From Desulfocapsa sp. (GTDB lineage Bacteria; Desulfobacterota; Desulfobulbia; Desulfobulbales; Desulfocapsaceae): a DNA stretch of 17,286 bases. Positions 1 through 7,249 of the stretch are shown one piece after another (within the stretch, counting starts at the first letter, position 1; the number at the start of each line of letters is the position of its first letter). The stretch spans positions 1 through 17,286 of the forward strand of contig JAOZLM010000014.1 in NCBI GenBank assembly GCA_029934815.1, read 5' to 3'. The position numbers were made by a program, and so were the translations under genes. Under the pieces are notes generated by a model. It had not been told where the DNA came from, did not search any database, and was given only the letters and a program-made list of their open reading frames with translations.

Positions 1-2
1 AT

Positions 3-146
3 GATATCCGTAAAATATCAACGAAAATGCTGAAAAACTGGGGCAAAGAAATACGAAAAGCTGTTGATGATCGCCCGGCGGAAATTCCATTTGTTATTAA
101 CAGAATTGAAGGCGAGGTGGATGTATTGTTATTTTCTATGCAATAA
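3..146 (+). CDS. C-terminal fragment of an unrecognised protein (cut by left edge)
   Basis: An open frame enters from the left edge and ends at TAA 144-146, giving 47 residues. The piece is charged and basic at first (KMLKNWGKEIRKAVDDRP) and then hydrophobic (VDVLLFSMQ at the end). Its last 18 bases overlap the 3' end of the convergent xseA gene. I do not recognise the family. The frame is short, so it could also be a chance frame, but it is open from the edge and ends close to xseA, as a real convergent neighbour would. Confidence 0.45.
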   Translation, partial: DIRKISTKMLKNWGKEIRKAVDDRPAEIPFVINRIEGEVDVLLFSMQ

Positions 147-1493
147 TACCTTACTTACTTCACACTCAAATTTCCCCTGATGCAGACGCACCTCAACCTG
201 ATCTCCTCTTTTCAATTCATTGCTCCTGTGTAATACACTTCGCTTTTCACTTACAGGGTCTATCCTGCTTGAGATAGAATATCCTCGTGCAAGAGTCGCC
301 AATGGGCTTACGGCATCCAGCAGTGCAGCCTGGCGGCCCAGCCTCGCATCCCATTCATCCAATGATCGTTTCAGGTGAAGATGAAGTTTTTCAGTTATAA
401 AAGTCAGTCGTTGCCCCTGGAGGATAAGCCGGGATTGGGGTGAATTGTTCTGGAGCTTTGCGGCAAGCGCGTCACTGCGAATCTGTTCATGCTCAAGTCT
501 CTTCGAGATAACATTTTGTAACTTATCAGTTGCATGATCAAGTCGAAGAGAAACATTGGTGAAAAGAAAATCAAGATCGCCAAGCAGTCTCCTGTTTTGA
601 TTAATCCGGTACTGATTGTCTTCAATCAAGCCATGGATTGAACCGGAAAGACTGTTTTTAAATCTTTTGACCTTTTCTTTAAGAATAGACAGGTCAGGAA
701 TAAGTGCTTCTGCTGCAGCAGTGGGGGTAGCAGCACGAAAATCAGCACAGAAATCAGCAATAGTAAAATCGACCTCATGACCTATTGCTGAAACAACTGG
801 TACATTAGAGCGTGCTATAGCCCTTGCAAGAATTTCTTCGTTAAACGCCCATAAATCTTCAAGCGAACCGCCGCCACGACAGAGAACCACAAAATCAGTA
901 TCAGGGTAGAGCCGGTTTACAGTCATTAATGCATTGGAGATCTCTTGTGCAGCCTCGTTTCCCTGAACACGTACCGGTAATATAGTGATATTTGCCGGAT
1001 AAGCTCTGTTACGCCAGATCTTCAAAAAATCATGGATTGCAGCACCGCTTGGTGAGGTAAGAATAACAATTTCCTTTGGGAATTTTGTTAATTCCTTCTT
1101 TCGCTCAGCTGAAAACAGTCCTTCCTGGGCAAGTTTGTTTTTCAGTTTTTCAAAACGCTGCTGTAAAAGACCAGCTCCCTGAAAATCCACACTGTCAACA
1201 ATCAGCTGATAATCTCCCCGGGGTTCATAAATAGACAATCTTCCATGACAGACTACTTTTTGTCCATCACTTAAATCCTGCTCAATGTACCTGGCACTTC
1301 CTTTAAAAAGTACTGCTTTTAGTTGAGCCGATTCATCTTTTAGTGTGAAATAGGAATGTCCTGAGAACGGAACTTTAAGACTGGATATCTCGCCTTGCAC
1401 CTTGATAAACCGGTACTTGTTTTCCACAAGATTTTTTAATTCCCGGGTCAGGCTTCCGACTGTATACACGGGATCATTTGTCGTGAAATTCAT
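129..1493 (-). CDS. xseA: Exodeoxyribonuclease VII large subunit
   Basis: This is the catalytic large subunit of exonuclease VII, which degrades single-stranded DNA into oligonucleotides together with the small subunit XseB in the cytoplasm. The protein has 454 residues, a normal length. Residues about 8-105 form the N-terminal OB-fold, which binds ssDNA (VQGEISSLK, FKGSARYI). The catalytic domain shows the family signatures GGGSLEDLWAFNEE (207-220) and GHEVDFTIADFCADFRAATP (238-257). A long helical, charged stretch follows (about 265-395), and the end has the usual LARGYSI segment. The start ATG follows a weak GAGCGGA-like site. No xseB lies beside it in this window. The gene diverges from the TPR-panC-panD operon and overlaps its convergent left neighbour by 18 bases. 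Confidence 0.96.
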   Translation of the reverse strand: MNFTTNDPVYTVGSLTRELKNLVENKYRFIKVQGEISSLKVPFSGHSYFTLKDESAQLKAVLFKGSARYIEQDLSDGQKVVCHGRLSIYEPRGDYQLIVDSVDFQGAGLLQQRFEKLKNKLAQEGLFSAERKKELTKFPKEIVILTSPSGAAIHDFLKIWRNRAYPANITILPVRVQGNEAAQEISNALMTVNRLYPDTDFVVLCRGGGSLEDLWAFNEEILARAIARSNVPVVSAIGHEVDFTIADFCADFRAATPTAAAEALIPDLSILKEKVKRFKNSLSGSIHGLIEDNQYRINQNRRLLGDLDFLFTNVSLRLDHATDKLQNVISKRLEHEQIRSDALAAKLQNNSPQSRLILQGQRLTFITEKLHLHLKRSLDEWDARLGRQAALLDAVSPLATLARGYSISSRIDPVSEKRSVLHRSNELKRGDQVEVRLHQGKFECEVSKVLLHRK

Positions 1494-1545
1494 TTATATT
1501 TTCCGCTCACAAAAAAAGACGTTAGAAAAGCTGGAATAATTGGGT

Positions 1546-1571
1546 TTGACAATAGACATGACTGTTAGGAT
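1546..1571 (+). promoter_or_regulatory. Possible sigma-70 promoter for the TPR-panC-panD operon
   Basis: A perfect TTGACA lies at 1546-1551 in the divergent xseA/TPR gap. The best -10 candidates are TAGGAT at 1566-1571 (short 14-base spacer) and TAGGGT at 1571-1576 (19-base spacer). Neither spacing is ideal, so the -35 box is the only strong part. Confidence 0.3.
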
Positions 1572-1669
1572 AGGGTAAATTAGTGTTAATCGTAGGGACT
1601 TATTGTCCTGTAGTGGTAGTGAATTCTGCCAAAAAGTAAAGAAAAAAAGAAATCTTGCAGGGAGAAAAA

Positions 1670-2365
1670 ATGAGTGAAGAGAGTCCGTTCAATATAAAGC
1701 ACGCATCAGAAGCTGCCTATGTCGAGCCAAGTGGCGTGCTGGACCAGTTAAATCTCCATCCGTCTGCCGTTAGTTTTATTCGTGATAACAAACGTATATT
1801 GCAGGTTACGGGTGTTGTTATTGTTGTCATGGTGGTTAGCATTTCTCTCTATAAAAGCTATCGCCAGACCAGGCTCGAAAACGGAGCAAGCAACTTATCC
1901 ATTTCCATGGAAGGTGAGGGTGATACAAAAACAGAAGCTCTAAAACATGTAGCGTCTGAATTTTCCGGCACACCTTCAGCATTATGGGCAGATACAGAGC
2001 TTGGCCATATAGCTATGAAAGATGGAAAATATGAGCAGGCTGCTAAACAGTATCAGATTGTAAGGGATACGATTAAAGATTCAAACCCAATGTATGGTTT
2101 ACTTACTTTTGGTATTGCGCAGGCAAACGAGGCCGGAAAAAAATACGCTGTAAGTTCTGCAATGTACTCCGAATTAAAAGCTGTTGTCGGGTATAAAGAT
2201 GAGGGCTATCTCGGAATGGCAAGAGTTCTTGAAGCACAAAATGAAAAGCAGAAAGCACTGGCTGTGTATGAAGAATATCTGGGTACTTTTCTTGGTGAAA
2301 ATGTAAATGAACGTGCAAAATTAATGATTCAGGAAAAAATTACCAGGTTACGCGTACAGGAATGA
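1670..2365 (+). CDS. Membrane-anchored TPR protein, YfgM-like
   Basis: The 231-residue protein has an N-terminal cytoplasmic segment, one membrane span (about residues 43-61, VTGVVIVVMVVSISLY) and a periplasmic helical-repeat domain (about 85-225). TPR-like pairs are visible, for example GKYEQAAKQYQIV and QKALAVYEEYL. This is the layout of YfgM-type proteins, which in E. coli associate with the SecYEG translocon and PpiD. Whether this one does the same is inference. The ATG at 1670 is preferred over a TTG at 1655 because GGGAG at 1660-1664 sits 5 bases upstream of the ATG. The stop overlaps the panC start as ATGA, so translation is probably coupled to panC although no functional link is obvious. 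Confidence 0.72.
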   Translation: MSEESPFNIKHASEAAYVEPSGVLDQLNLHPSAVSFIRDNKRILQVTGVVIVVMVVSISLYKSYRQTRLENGASNLSISMEGEGDTKTEALKHVASEFSGTPSALWADTELGHIAMKDGKYEQAAKQYQIVRDTIKDSNPMYGLLTFGIAQANEAGKKYAVSSAMYSELKAVVGYKDEGYLGMARVLEAQNEKQKALAVYEEYLGTFLGENVNERAKLMIQEKITRLRVQE

Positions 2366-3210
2366 AAGTAATCAGTACTCCTGCTGCAATTCAACGAATT
2401 GCACAGGAATTCCGCAAACAGGGACTTACCATAGGGCTGGTTCCCACCATGGGTTGGTTCCATGAAGGGCATCTTTCCCTGATGCGTAAAGCCAAAGAAA
2501 AGACAGACAGAGTTATCACAACATTATTTGTGAATCCCATGCAATTTGGGCCGTCGGAGGATTTAGACAACTATCCTCACGATCTTGAAAGAGACTGTAA
2601 ACTAGCTGAAGATTGCGGAGTAGATATCCTTTTTGCTCCTGAAAAATCCAGTATGTATTCTGATGGATTTGCAAGTGCTGTCCATGTCGAAGGTCTTACT
2701 GATACGCTTTGCGGAGCGTCACGGCCAGGACATTTTGATGGAGTAACAACAGTCCTGGCCAAACTGTTTAATCAAACACTGCCTCATATCGCAATCTTCG
2801 GAGAGAAAGACTTTCAGCAGTTGGCAGTTATCAGGCGCATGGTGAAAGATCTTGATTTTCCCATTGAGATATTAGGCCACCCAATCGTTCGTGAAGCAAG
2901 CGGGCTTGCCATGAGTTCCAGAAATACATACCTGAAAGATAATGAAATGGAAGCTGCTCTCTCATTATCAGCAAGTATTTCACAAGCAAAAGAGTTTGCC
3001 AAAGAAAAGAAGAGTGCTGCTGACATTATCGTGGCTGTTACAAAAAAGATTACAAAGCACAAAGAATGCAGCATTGATTATATTGAAATTGTAAATGGTA
3101 TAAACTTAAAAAGTTGTGCAAAGATTGACTCCAAATCACAAATTCTCCTGGCGGTTAAAATTAATAACCGCATACGATTAATTGATAACTCACAGCTGTT
3201 GGAGAACTGA
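2362..3210 (+). CDS. panC: Pantothenate synthetase
   Basis: PanC condenses pantoate with beta-alanine using ATP through a pantoyl-adenylate, the last step to pantothenate and coenzyme A. The 282-residue protein carries the expected motifs in order: PTMGWFHEGH (28-37, the ATP-binding HxGH-type motif), FVNPMQF (56-62), GEKDFQQL (147-154) and the KMSKS-like MSSRN (184-188). The length is normal for the family. The gene starts inside the stop of the upstream TPR gene (ATGA) and ends one base before the panD start. PanD makes the beta-alanine that PanC uses, so the pair is functionally matched. No panB is present in the window. Confidence 0.97.
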   Translation: MKVISTPAAIQRIAQEFRKQGLTIGLVPTMGWFHEGHLSLMRKAKEKTDRVITTLFVNPMQFGPSEDLDNYPHDLERDCKLAEDCGVDILFAPEKSSMYSDGFASAVHVEGLTDTLCGASRPGHFDGVTTVLAKLFNQTLPHIAIFGEKDFQQLAVIRRMVKDLDFPIEILGHPIVREASGLAMSSRNTYLKDNEMEAALSLSASISQAKEFAKEKKSAADIIVAVTKKITKHKECSIDYIEIVNGINLKSCAKIDSKSQILLAVKINNRIRLIDNSQLLEN

Positions 3211-3211
3211 C

Positions 3212-3574
3212 ATGCATCGACAAATGTTACGTGCCAAATTGCACCGTGCCACAATCACAGAAGCCGACCTTGATTACGAGGGAAGCCTCACCATAGATAA
3301 AGACCTGCTCGATGCCGTAGGAATAATACCTTTTGAACGTGTAAAGGTTTACAATATTAATAACGGTGAACGATTTGATACTTACGCCATAGAAGGTGAA
3401 CGTGGAACCGGTGTAATTGGTTTAAACGGAGCTGCCGCCAGAAAAGGTATGGTAGGTGATCTGATTATTATTGTGACTTTTGGATTCTATTCAGAAGACA
3501 ATCTGGAGAATTACCATCCAATGATCGCTTTATTGGATGAGAAAAACACAATCAAGGAGATGCTGACTAAATAA
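3212..3574 (+). CDS. panD: Aspartate 1-decarboxylase precursor
   Basis: PanD decarboxylates L-aspartate to beta-alanine for pantothenate synthesis. It is made as an inactive proenzyme that cleaves itself between Gly24 and Ser25, creating an N-terminal pyruvoyl cofactor. That site is visible as YEGSL with the Gly-Ser at residues 24-25 when the ATG at 3212 is used, which matches E. coli numbering exactly. GGAG at 3201-3204 gives the ribosome-binding site. A longer frame from TTG 3182 lies inside panC and is rejected. The 120-residue length is normal. Other conserved parts are KLHRATITEADL and GLNGAAARKGMVGD. The gene is the last in the operon and is followed by a palindromic repeat. Confidence 0.97.
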   Translation: MHRQMLRAKLHRATITEADLDYEGSLTIDKDLLDAVGIIPFERVKVYNINNGERFDTYAIEGERGTGVIGLNGAAARKGMVGDLIIIVTFGFYSEDNLENYHPMIALLDEKNTIKEMLTK

Positions 3575-3607
3575 GGTTTGAAAAACTTGTAAAAAGGTGA
3601 AATTGCA

Positions 3608-3733
3608 GATGGCTAAGTAAAAAACTTCATATTCGAGGAACGCAAATTTGCTGGAGTGAGGCGTACTTTAGTACGTCGTAACGAAAGCCAATTTGCAGAG
3701 ACGAAGAAGATGAAGAATTTTTACAACGCCATC
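3608..3733 (+). repeat. 126-bp palindromic repeat, copy 1
   Basis: First of three copies of a dispersed imperfect palindrome (others at 14703-14828 and 17138-17286). It begins GATGGCTAAGTAAAAAAC and ends in the inverted form TTTTTACAACGCCATC, so the ends are terminal inverted repeats of the form GATGGC-N3-GTAAAAA. The middle is CGTACTTTAGTACG. Counted by eye, copies 1 and 2 match at 110 of 126 positions without a gap. The element fills the space between the convergent ends of panD and the wall hydrolase, and its end overlaps the hydrolase stop codon. It encodes no protein. It could act as a bidirectional terminator, but that is inference. Confidence 0.85.
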
Positions 3734-4094
3734 ACTTATAAAATTTGTGGCTACCATATTGCTGGACAAAAGTGTAATCACTGGCCCAGTAAGGGTCGAT
3801 CTTGTCTAAATGGTAGTATGTGGAGCCGGCAGTAACATCAGTGCTGTTTAGCGCAATATAAACTGCTTGCATGCAGTCTAAAAAAGCTTTGGGATCATCC
3901 GGGATATAGGATTCTTTTTGCTGGGTCCAACTAAACTGATAGGGTTGATTGACTACATTTTTAATGGTCAGCTGTCTTTTCACTGCTCTGTTCAAAGTAA
4001 CCTGAGCAACAGCAACCTGTCCGATTTTCGGTTCAGACCGTGCTTCATGGTATACATTCAGTGTCAGCCAAAGTAATCCTTCAAGAAATGTCAT
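3732..4094 (-). CDS. Cell wall hydrolase, SleB-type (Hydrolase_2) domain
   Basis: A 120-residue single-domain protein matching the catalytic domain of SleB-like lytic enzymes, which cut the glycan strands of peptidoglycan. The visible signature is LNVYHEARSEPKIGQVAVAQ, with the probable catalytic glutamate at residue 17, then a conserved asparagine-arginine (TLNRA), the PYQFSWT segment and the domain-ending GSHKFYK. There is no signal peptide, no lipobox and no peptidoglycan-binding domain, so export is unexplained. The start is well supported: GGGAG lies 7 bases upstream of the ATG. The stop codon TGA lies in the end of repeat copy 1. The domain appears complete. It could be a housekeeping hydrolase or a relic of a phage-type lysin. 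Confidence 0.8.
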   Translation of the reverse strand: MTFLEGLLWLTLNVYHEARSEPKIGQVAVAQVTLNRAVKRQLTIKNVVNQPYQFSWTQQKESYIPDDPKAFLDCMQAVYIALNSTDVTAGSTYYHLDKIDPYWASDYTFVQQYGSHKFYK

Positions 4095-4216
4095 AATAAT
4101 TCTCCCTGGGTTGATATTGCACTACATTCAATTGCAGGCTGATATCAGCTCCTTCGTCAAATTCTTTCTGAAAAAGTGATAAGAATTTCCGGGGTACAGC
4201 AGTTAAAAGTTTTTTT

Positions 4217-4244
4217 TATGTTCTTATATTTTGGGAAGAACATA
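4217..4244. promoter_or_regulatory. Inverted repeat, possible operator
   Basis: TATGTTCTT (4217-4225) and its exact complement AAGAACATA (4236-4244) are separated by 10 bases. A perfect 9-base dyad in a divergent promoter region fits a binding site for a dimeric regulator. It lies about 75 bases upstream of the candidate recD2 -35 box. As RNA it would also form a hairpin. No regulator is identified. Confidence 0.35.
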
Positions 4245-4317
4245 CACTGTTAATTTTTCTTTGTATACTATAATATTCATTACTAGGCAACAAGACCCTT
4301 TAAAAGGTTTCAGATAT

Positions 4318-4346
4318 TTGACAGAATAAGATGGTAAGCATTTAGT
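4318..4346 (+). promoter_or_regulatory. Sigma-70 type promoter for recD2
   Basis: TTGACA at 4318-4323, a 17-base spacer and TTTAGT at 4341-4346 (4 of 6 match to TATAAT). Transcription would start near 4353, leaving a leader of about 60 bases before the GTG start of recD2. Confidence 0.5.
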
Positions 4347-4411
4347 ATTGCAAAGGTTACAATTCTGCCCTAAGAGAATTACTTATTTAAAAATAGTTAA
4401 AGAGACTAGAT

Positions 4412-6865
4412 GTGGCACAAGGCAAAGCTCAAGATACTATCCAGGGTATAGTTGAACGTATTACTTTCCATAATGAAAGTAATGGCTGGAGTGTTCTGAA
4501 AGTCAAATGTTTCAATGATTTTGATGTCACCAGCGTAATTGTCCATCAAACAAAAGTGTTTGCCGGAGCCACTATGAAGTTTAGTGGAACATGGTCAAAC
4601 CATCCTAAATTCGGTCGCCAGTTCACAGCCACCTACTCAGAAGAAAAAAAGCCCGCAAGCAGTGCAGCTCTCGAAAAATATCTGGGCTCAGGACTTATAA
4701 AAGGAGTCGGCCCCAAGACCGCTAAACGAATCGTCGCTCATTTTGGAAAAAATACCCTTAACGTATTTGACCAATCCATTGAAGACCTGCTTCAGGTTCC
4801 GTTAATCGCAGAAAAAAAACTTATCACCATCCGTGATGCCTGGGAAGAGCATAAAGCCATCAGAGATGTAATGATTTTTCTTCAGGGACACGGTATTTCC
4901 ACACTTTTTGCCGTTCGAATCTTCAAAAAATACGGTGATGATGCAATCAAATTTGTAACCGAAAATCCTTACCGGCTCGCAAACGATTTTTACGGTATAG
5001 GATTTTTCTCAGCCGATAAGGTTGCTTTGTCGCTTGGCATTACGTTAGATGCTCCTGTTCGTATTTTCGCCGGTATCAGGCATATTCTGGCAGCATCAAG
5101 AGATCAGGGACATTGTTACCTGTTTCTTGAACAAATCGATGCTGAAATCAGAAAGCTTCTTGAACTTGCCCTTCCTGACTTGCCAGATTTTCTTCAAACA
5201 ATGGAAGATGAGAACCTGTTAAAAAAACGAATCCTGCCCATGGATAACGAGCAGAATAAGATCTGTTATTATTCAAAAACTCTCTACTACGACGAACAAA
5301 ACAGTGCTGATTTGCTCCAGCGTTTATGCAGAAACATCAGCACAGATACGAAGAGAGTTTCAAGCTGGATAAAATCTTACAATGATAAACAGGAATTCAG
5401 TCTCAGTACGGAACAGATCGAAGCAATTAAAGGTCTTGCATCCAAAGGCTGTGGAATCCTCACGGGTGGACCGGGTTGCGGTAAAACAACCACCACGAAA
5501 ACACTTGTGTCACTTTTGCTGGCAATGGGGAAAAAAGTACTGCTGGCAGCACCAACCGGCAGGGCTGCTCAGCGCATGGAAGAGGTTATTGGTATAGAGT
5601 CTAAAACCATTCACCGACTGCTGGAGTTTCAATATGGTGGTTTTAAAAGAAATCGTGACAATCCTTTAGACACAGATGTATTAATTATTGATGAGTGCTC
5701 AATGCTTGATATCTCTCTCTCCGCTGCACTTCTTGCAGCGGTACCAGAAAAAGGGCAACTTCTTCTGATTGGTGATGCCGATCAGCTTCCATCTGTTGGT
5801 GCTGGAAATGTATTATCTGATTTACTTCGGTCAAAAAAGATACCAAGTTTTCATCTTCAAACCATATACCGTCAGGCAAAAGAATCCCATATTGTTTCTT
5901 TTGCTCACTCAATTAACAGAGGGGAAGTGCCGCATATCGGTTCTCCCTTTAAAAATCCTGATCTCTGGTCACAACAATGTGACTGCCTTTTTATTGATTC
6001 TAATGAGGCCACACAGGAACAGCTCCGTGTCATAAAAAGAGCTAAAGAACAGCTTAATATCGATAAACGTGAAGAAAGCTTTGGACAAGATAATTTATAC
6101 AATGAACAGCAATGTGATGAAACATTTTTAAAAACAGGAAATAGCAATTTAGCAACCAAATATGAACATATTGACTTTGGCCTTTTACAAACAGCAGAAA
6201 ACAGTGCGGTTGAATTGCGAGCAGTTCTCAAAAAGACACATCCATGGTCATCACTCTATTATGGCTTAACGGCCAGCCAGATAGTTATGCGGCTCTATTC
6301 TGATTGGATTCCTAAATATTATGGCAGCGATGCAGAGATACAGGTTTTATCGCCCATGACCCGAGGCAGTCTCGGCACAATGAAACTCAATCAAAATCTA
6401 CAAAACTGTGTGAATCCGGCCGCACATGACAAAACACAAATCAGCCTTGGCGAACGTGTGTTTCGGGTGGGGGATCGTGTTATACACAGAAAAAACAATT
6501 ATGATCTTGGGGTCTATAATGGAGATATTGGAGTTATTCATACCATTAATTCTCTTGACCTCTGTTGTACCGTACAATTTTTGTCAGACCTGCGGCTGGT
6601 TGAATATCAAAAAGAACAGATAAGTGAGCTGGATCTTGCTTATGGAATAACCATCCACAAATCTCAGGGAAGTGAATTTGACTGTGTTATTATTCCTCTG
6701 CTTTCCCAGCATTTTAAAATGTTATTTAGAAATCTCATCTATACCGGATTAACAAGAGCTAAAAAACTTGCTGTGTTTGTTGGAACACGACAGGCACTCG
6801 CCATGGCAGTACGAAATGTGGATACAGCAAAAAGACAGACTGCTCTTGCTGAATTACTACGTTGA
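4412..6865 (+). CDS. recD2: RecD2-type ATP-dependent DNA helicase
   Basis: An 817-residue SF1B 5'-3' helicase of the RecD2/YrrC family, found without RecBC and linked to DNA repair and replication-fork stability. The N-terminal region (about 1-330) has the RecD2 pattern, with helix-hairpin-helix parts (GLIKGVGPKTAKRIVAHFG, FYGIGFFSADKVA). Helicase motifs follow: Walker A GGPGCGKTTTTK with Lys358, motif II DECS at 427, motif III GDADQLPS at 454, IYRQA, motif V GITIHKSQGSEFD at 745 and motif VI YTGLTRAKK at 777. Between about 530 and 610 lies a hydrophilic stretch that looks like an insertion compared with shorter RecD2 proteins. The start is GTG at 4412; an overlapping ATG at 4410 is in another frame and stops early. 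AAAGAG at about 4399-4404 is the likely ribosome-binding site. Confidence 0.95.
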   Translation: MAQGKAQDTIQGIVERITFHNESNGWSVLKVKCFNDFDVTSVIVHQTKVFAGATMKFSGTWSNHPKFGRQFTATYSEEKKPASSAALEKYLGSGLIKGVGPKTAKRIVAHFGKNTLNVFDQSIEDLLQVPLIAEKKLITIRDAWEEHKAIRDVMIFLQGHGISTLFAVRIFKKYGDDAIKFVTENPYRLANDFYGIGFFSADKVALSLGITLDAPVRIFAGIRHILAASRDQGHCYLFLEQIDAEIRKLLELALPDLPDFLQTMEDENLLKKRILPMDNEQNKICYYSKTLYYDEQNSADLLQRLCRNISTDTKRVSSWIKSYNDKQEFSLSTEQIEAIKGLASKGCGILTGGPGCGKTTTTKTLVSLLLAMGKKVLLAAPTGRAAQRMEEVIGIESKTIHRLLEFQYGGFKRNRDNPLDTDVLIIDECSMLDISLSAALLAAVPEKGQLLLIGDADQLPSVGAGNVLSDLLRSKKIPSFHLQTIYRQAKESHIVSFAHSINRGEVPHIGSPFKNPDLWSQQCDCLFIDSNEATQEQLRVIKRAKEQLNIDKREESFGQDNLYNEQQCDETFLKTGNSNLATKYEHIDFGLLQTAENSAVELRAVLKKTHPWSSLYYGLTASQIVMRLYSDWIPKYYGSDAEIQVLSPMTRGSLGTMKLNQNLQNCVNPAAHDKTQISLGERVFRVGDRVIHRKNNYDLGVYNGDIGVIHTINSLDLCCTVQFLSDLRLVEYQKEQISELDLAYGITIHKSQGSEFDCVIIPLLSQHFKMLFRNLIYTGLTRAKKLAVFVGTRQALAMAVRNVDTAKRQTALAELLR

Positions 6866-6876
6866 TTATTTGTTTT

Positions 6877-7088
6877 CATGATTACCACCAAAGCTCAGGT
6901 GAATTATGATGGAGTTACCTTGTAAACCGCAGGGTTACAGTAACTTACTGAGAAACGTCCACGCGACTGCGTCGCTGCGGGATCGAAGTCTACGCTTATC
7001 TGTTTCTCAGCAAGTCACTGTAACCCTTGCTACTAGCTAATATAAAGTGATGGCATGTCTTCTTGACTGTGCTTTAGTGGTAATCATG
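6877..7088. repeat. 212-bp nested palindromic element
   Basis: Three nested inverted repeats fill the start of the gap after recD2. The outer arms are CATGATTACCACCAAAGC (6877-6894) and GCTTTAGTGGTAATCATG (7071-7088), with one mismatch in 18. The middle arms are 25 bases each at 6932-6956 and 7002-7026, with 23 of 25 positions complementary; their key ends are GGGTTACAGT and ACTGTAACCC. Inside the 45-base loop is GCGAC-TGC-GTCGC (6963-6975). No convincing coding frame is present. It could be a MITE-like mobile repeat, a structured RNA or a terminator-like element. The three arm mismatches all become G-U pairs if the minus strand is transcribed. Confidence 0.7.
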
Positions 7089-7089
7089 T

Positions 7090-7118
7090 TTGTTTTTTAA
7101 ACCATCATCCTGTATATT
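7090..7118 (+). promoter_or_regulatory. Possible promoter for the PPC-darP pair
   Basis: TTGTTT (7090-7095), a 17-base spacer and TATATT (7113-7118; 5 of 6 match to the -10 consensus). The -35 box is weak. If it is used, the 92-bp inverted repeat at 7135-7226 would lie in the 5' leader of the transcript. Confidence 0.35.
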
Positions 7119-7134
7119 CTCAGCTCCCACTCGT

Positions 7135-7226
7135 GTCATTCCGGACCTGATCCGGAATCTCTCGGGAAAACACTACTTTTACTAGATTCCGGGTCAGGTA
7201 AGCGAAGTCTCCGAATCCGGAATGAC
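7135..7226. repeat. 92-bp inverted-repeat element (GTCATTCCGGA type)
   Basis: The outer arms are GTCATTCCGGA (7135-7145) and TCCGGAATGAC (7216-7226), perfectly complementary. The inner arms are ACCTGATCCGGAATCT (7145-7160) and AGATTCCGGGTCAGGT (7184-7199), with one position that would be a G-U pair in plus-strand RNA. Repeats built on ATTCCGGA-like arms are common in intergenic DNA of proteobacteria, from general knowledge. It ends 23 bases before the PPC gene, so it would form a large hairpin just ahead of that gene's translation start. Confidence 0.75.
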
Positions 7227-7249
7227 CAAACTAAAGAGATTAATCTGGC

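Larger units (their letters stand above)
4095..4411. other. Divergent intergenic region, hydrolase / recD2
   Basis: These 317 bases separate the divergent wall hydrolase and recD2 genes. They are AT-rich and hold no gene or tRNA that I can find. They contain the perfect 12-base palindrome GCTGATATCAGC (4138-4149), an interrupted repeat AAATTCTT/AAGAATTT (4159-4188), a stronger inverted repeat at 4217-4244 and a likely recD2 promoter at 4318-4346; the last two are listed separately. Confidence 0.6.

Noticed and set aside
1655..1669. TTG start extending the TPR protein by five residues
   Set aside because: GGGAG at 1660-1664 lies inside that extension and is well placed for the ATG at 1670.
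3182..3211. Longer panD frame from a TTG inside panC
   Set aside because: The ATG at 3212 has a ribosome-binding site and puts the Gly24-Ser25 processing site exactly where E. coli PanD has it.
3575..3733. CRISPR array or tandem repeat
   Set aside because: The repeat copies are kilobases apart and palindromic; there are no regularly spaced direct repeats or spacers.
4217..4244. LexA/SOS box upstream of recD2
   Set aside because: The half-sites point the wrong way for a DinR-type GAAC-N4-GTTC box and do not fit the other LexA boxes I know.
5382..6623. Additional open frames on both strands inside recD2
   Set aside because: They overlap conserved helicase motifs in other frames and have no ribosome-binding site or recognisable domain.
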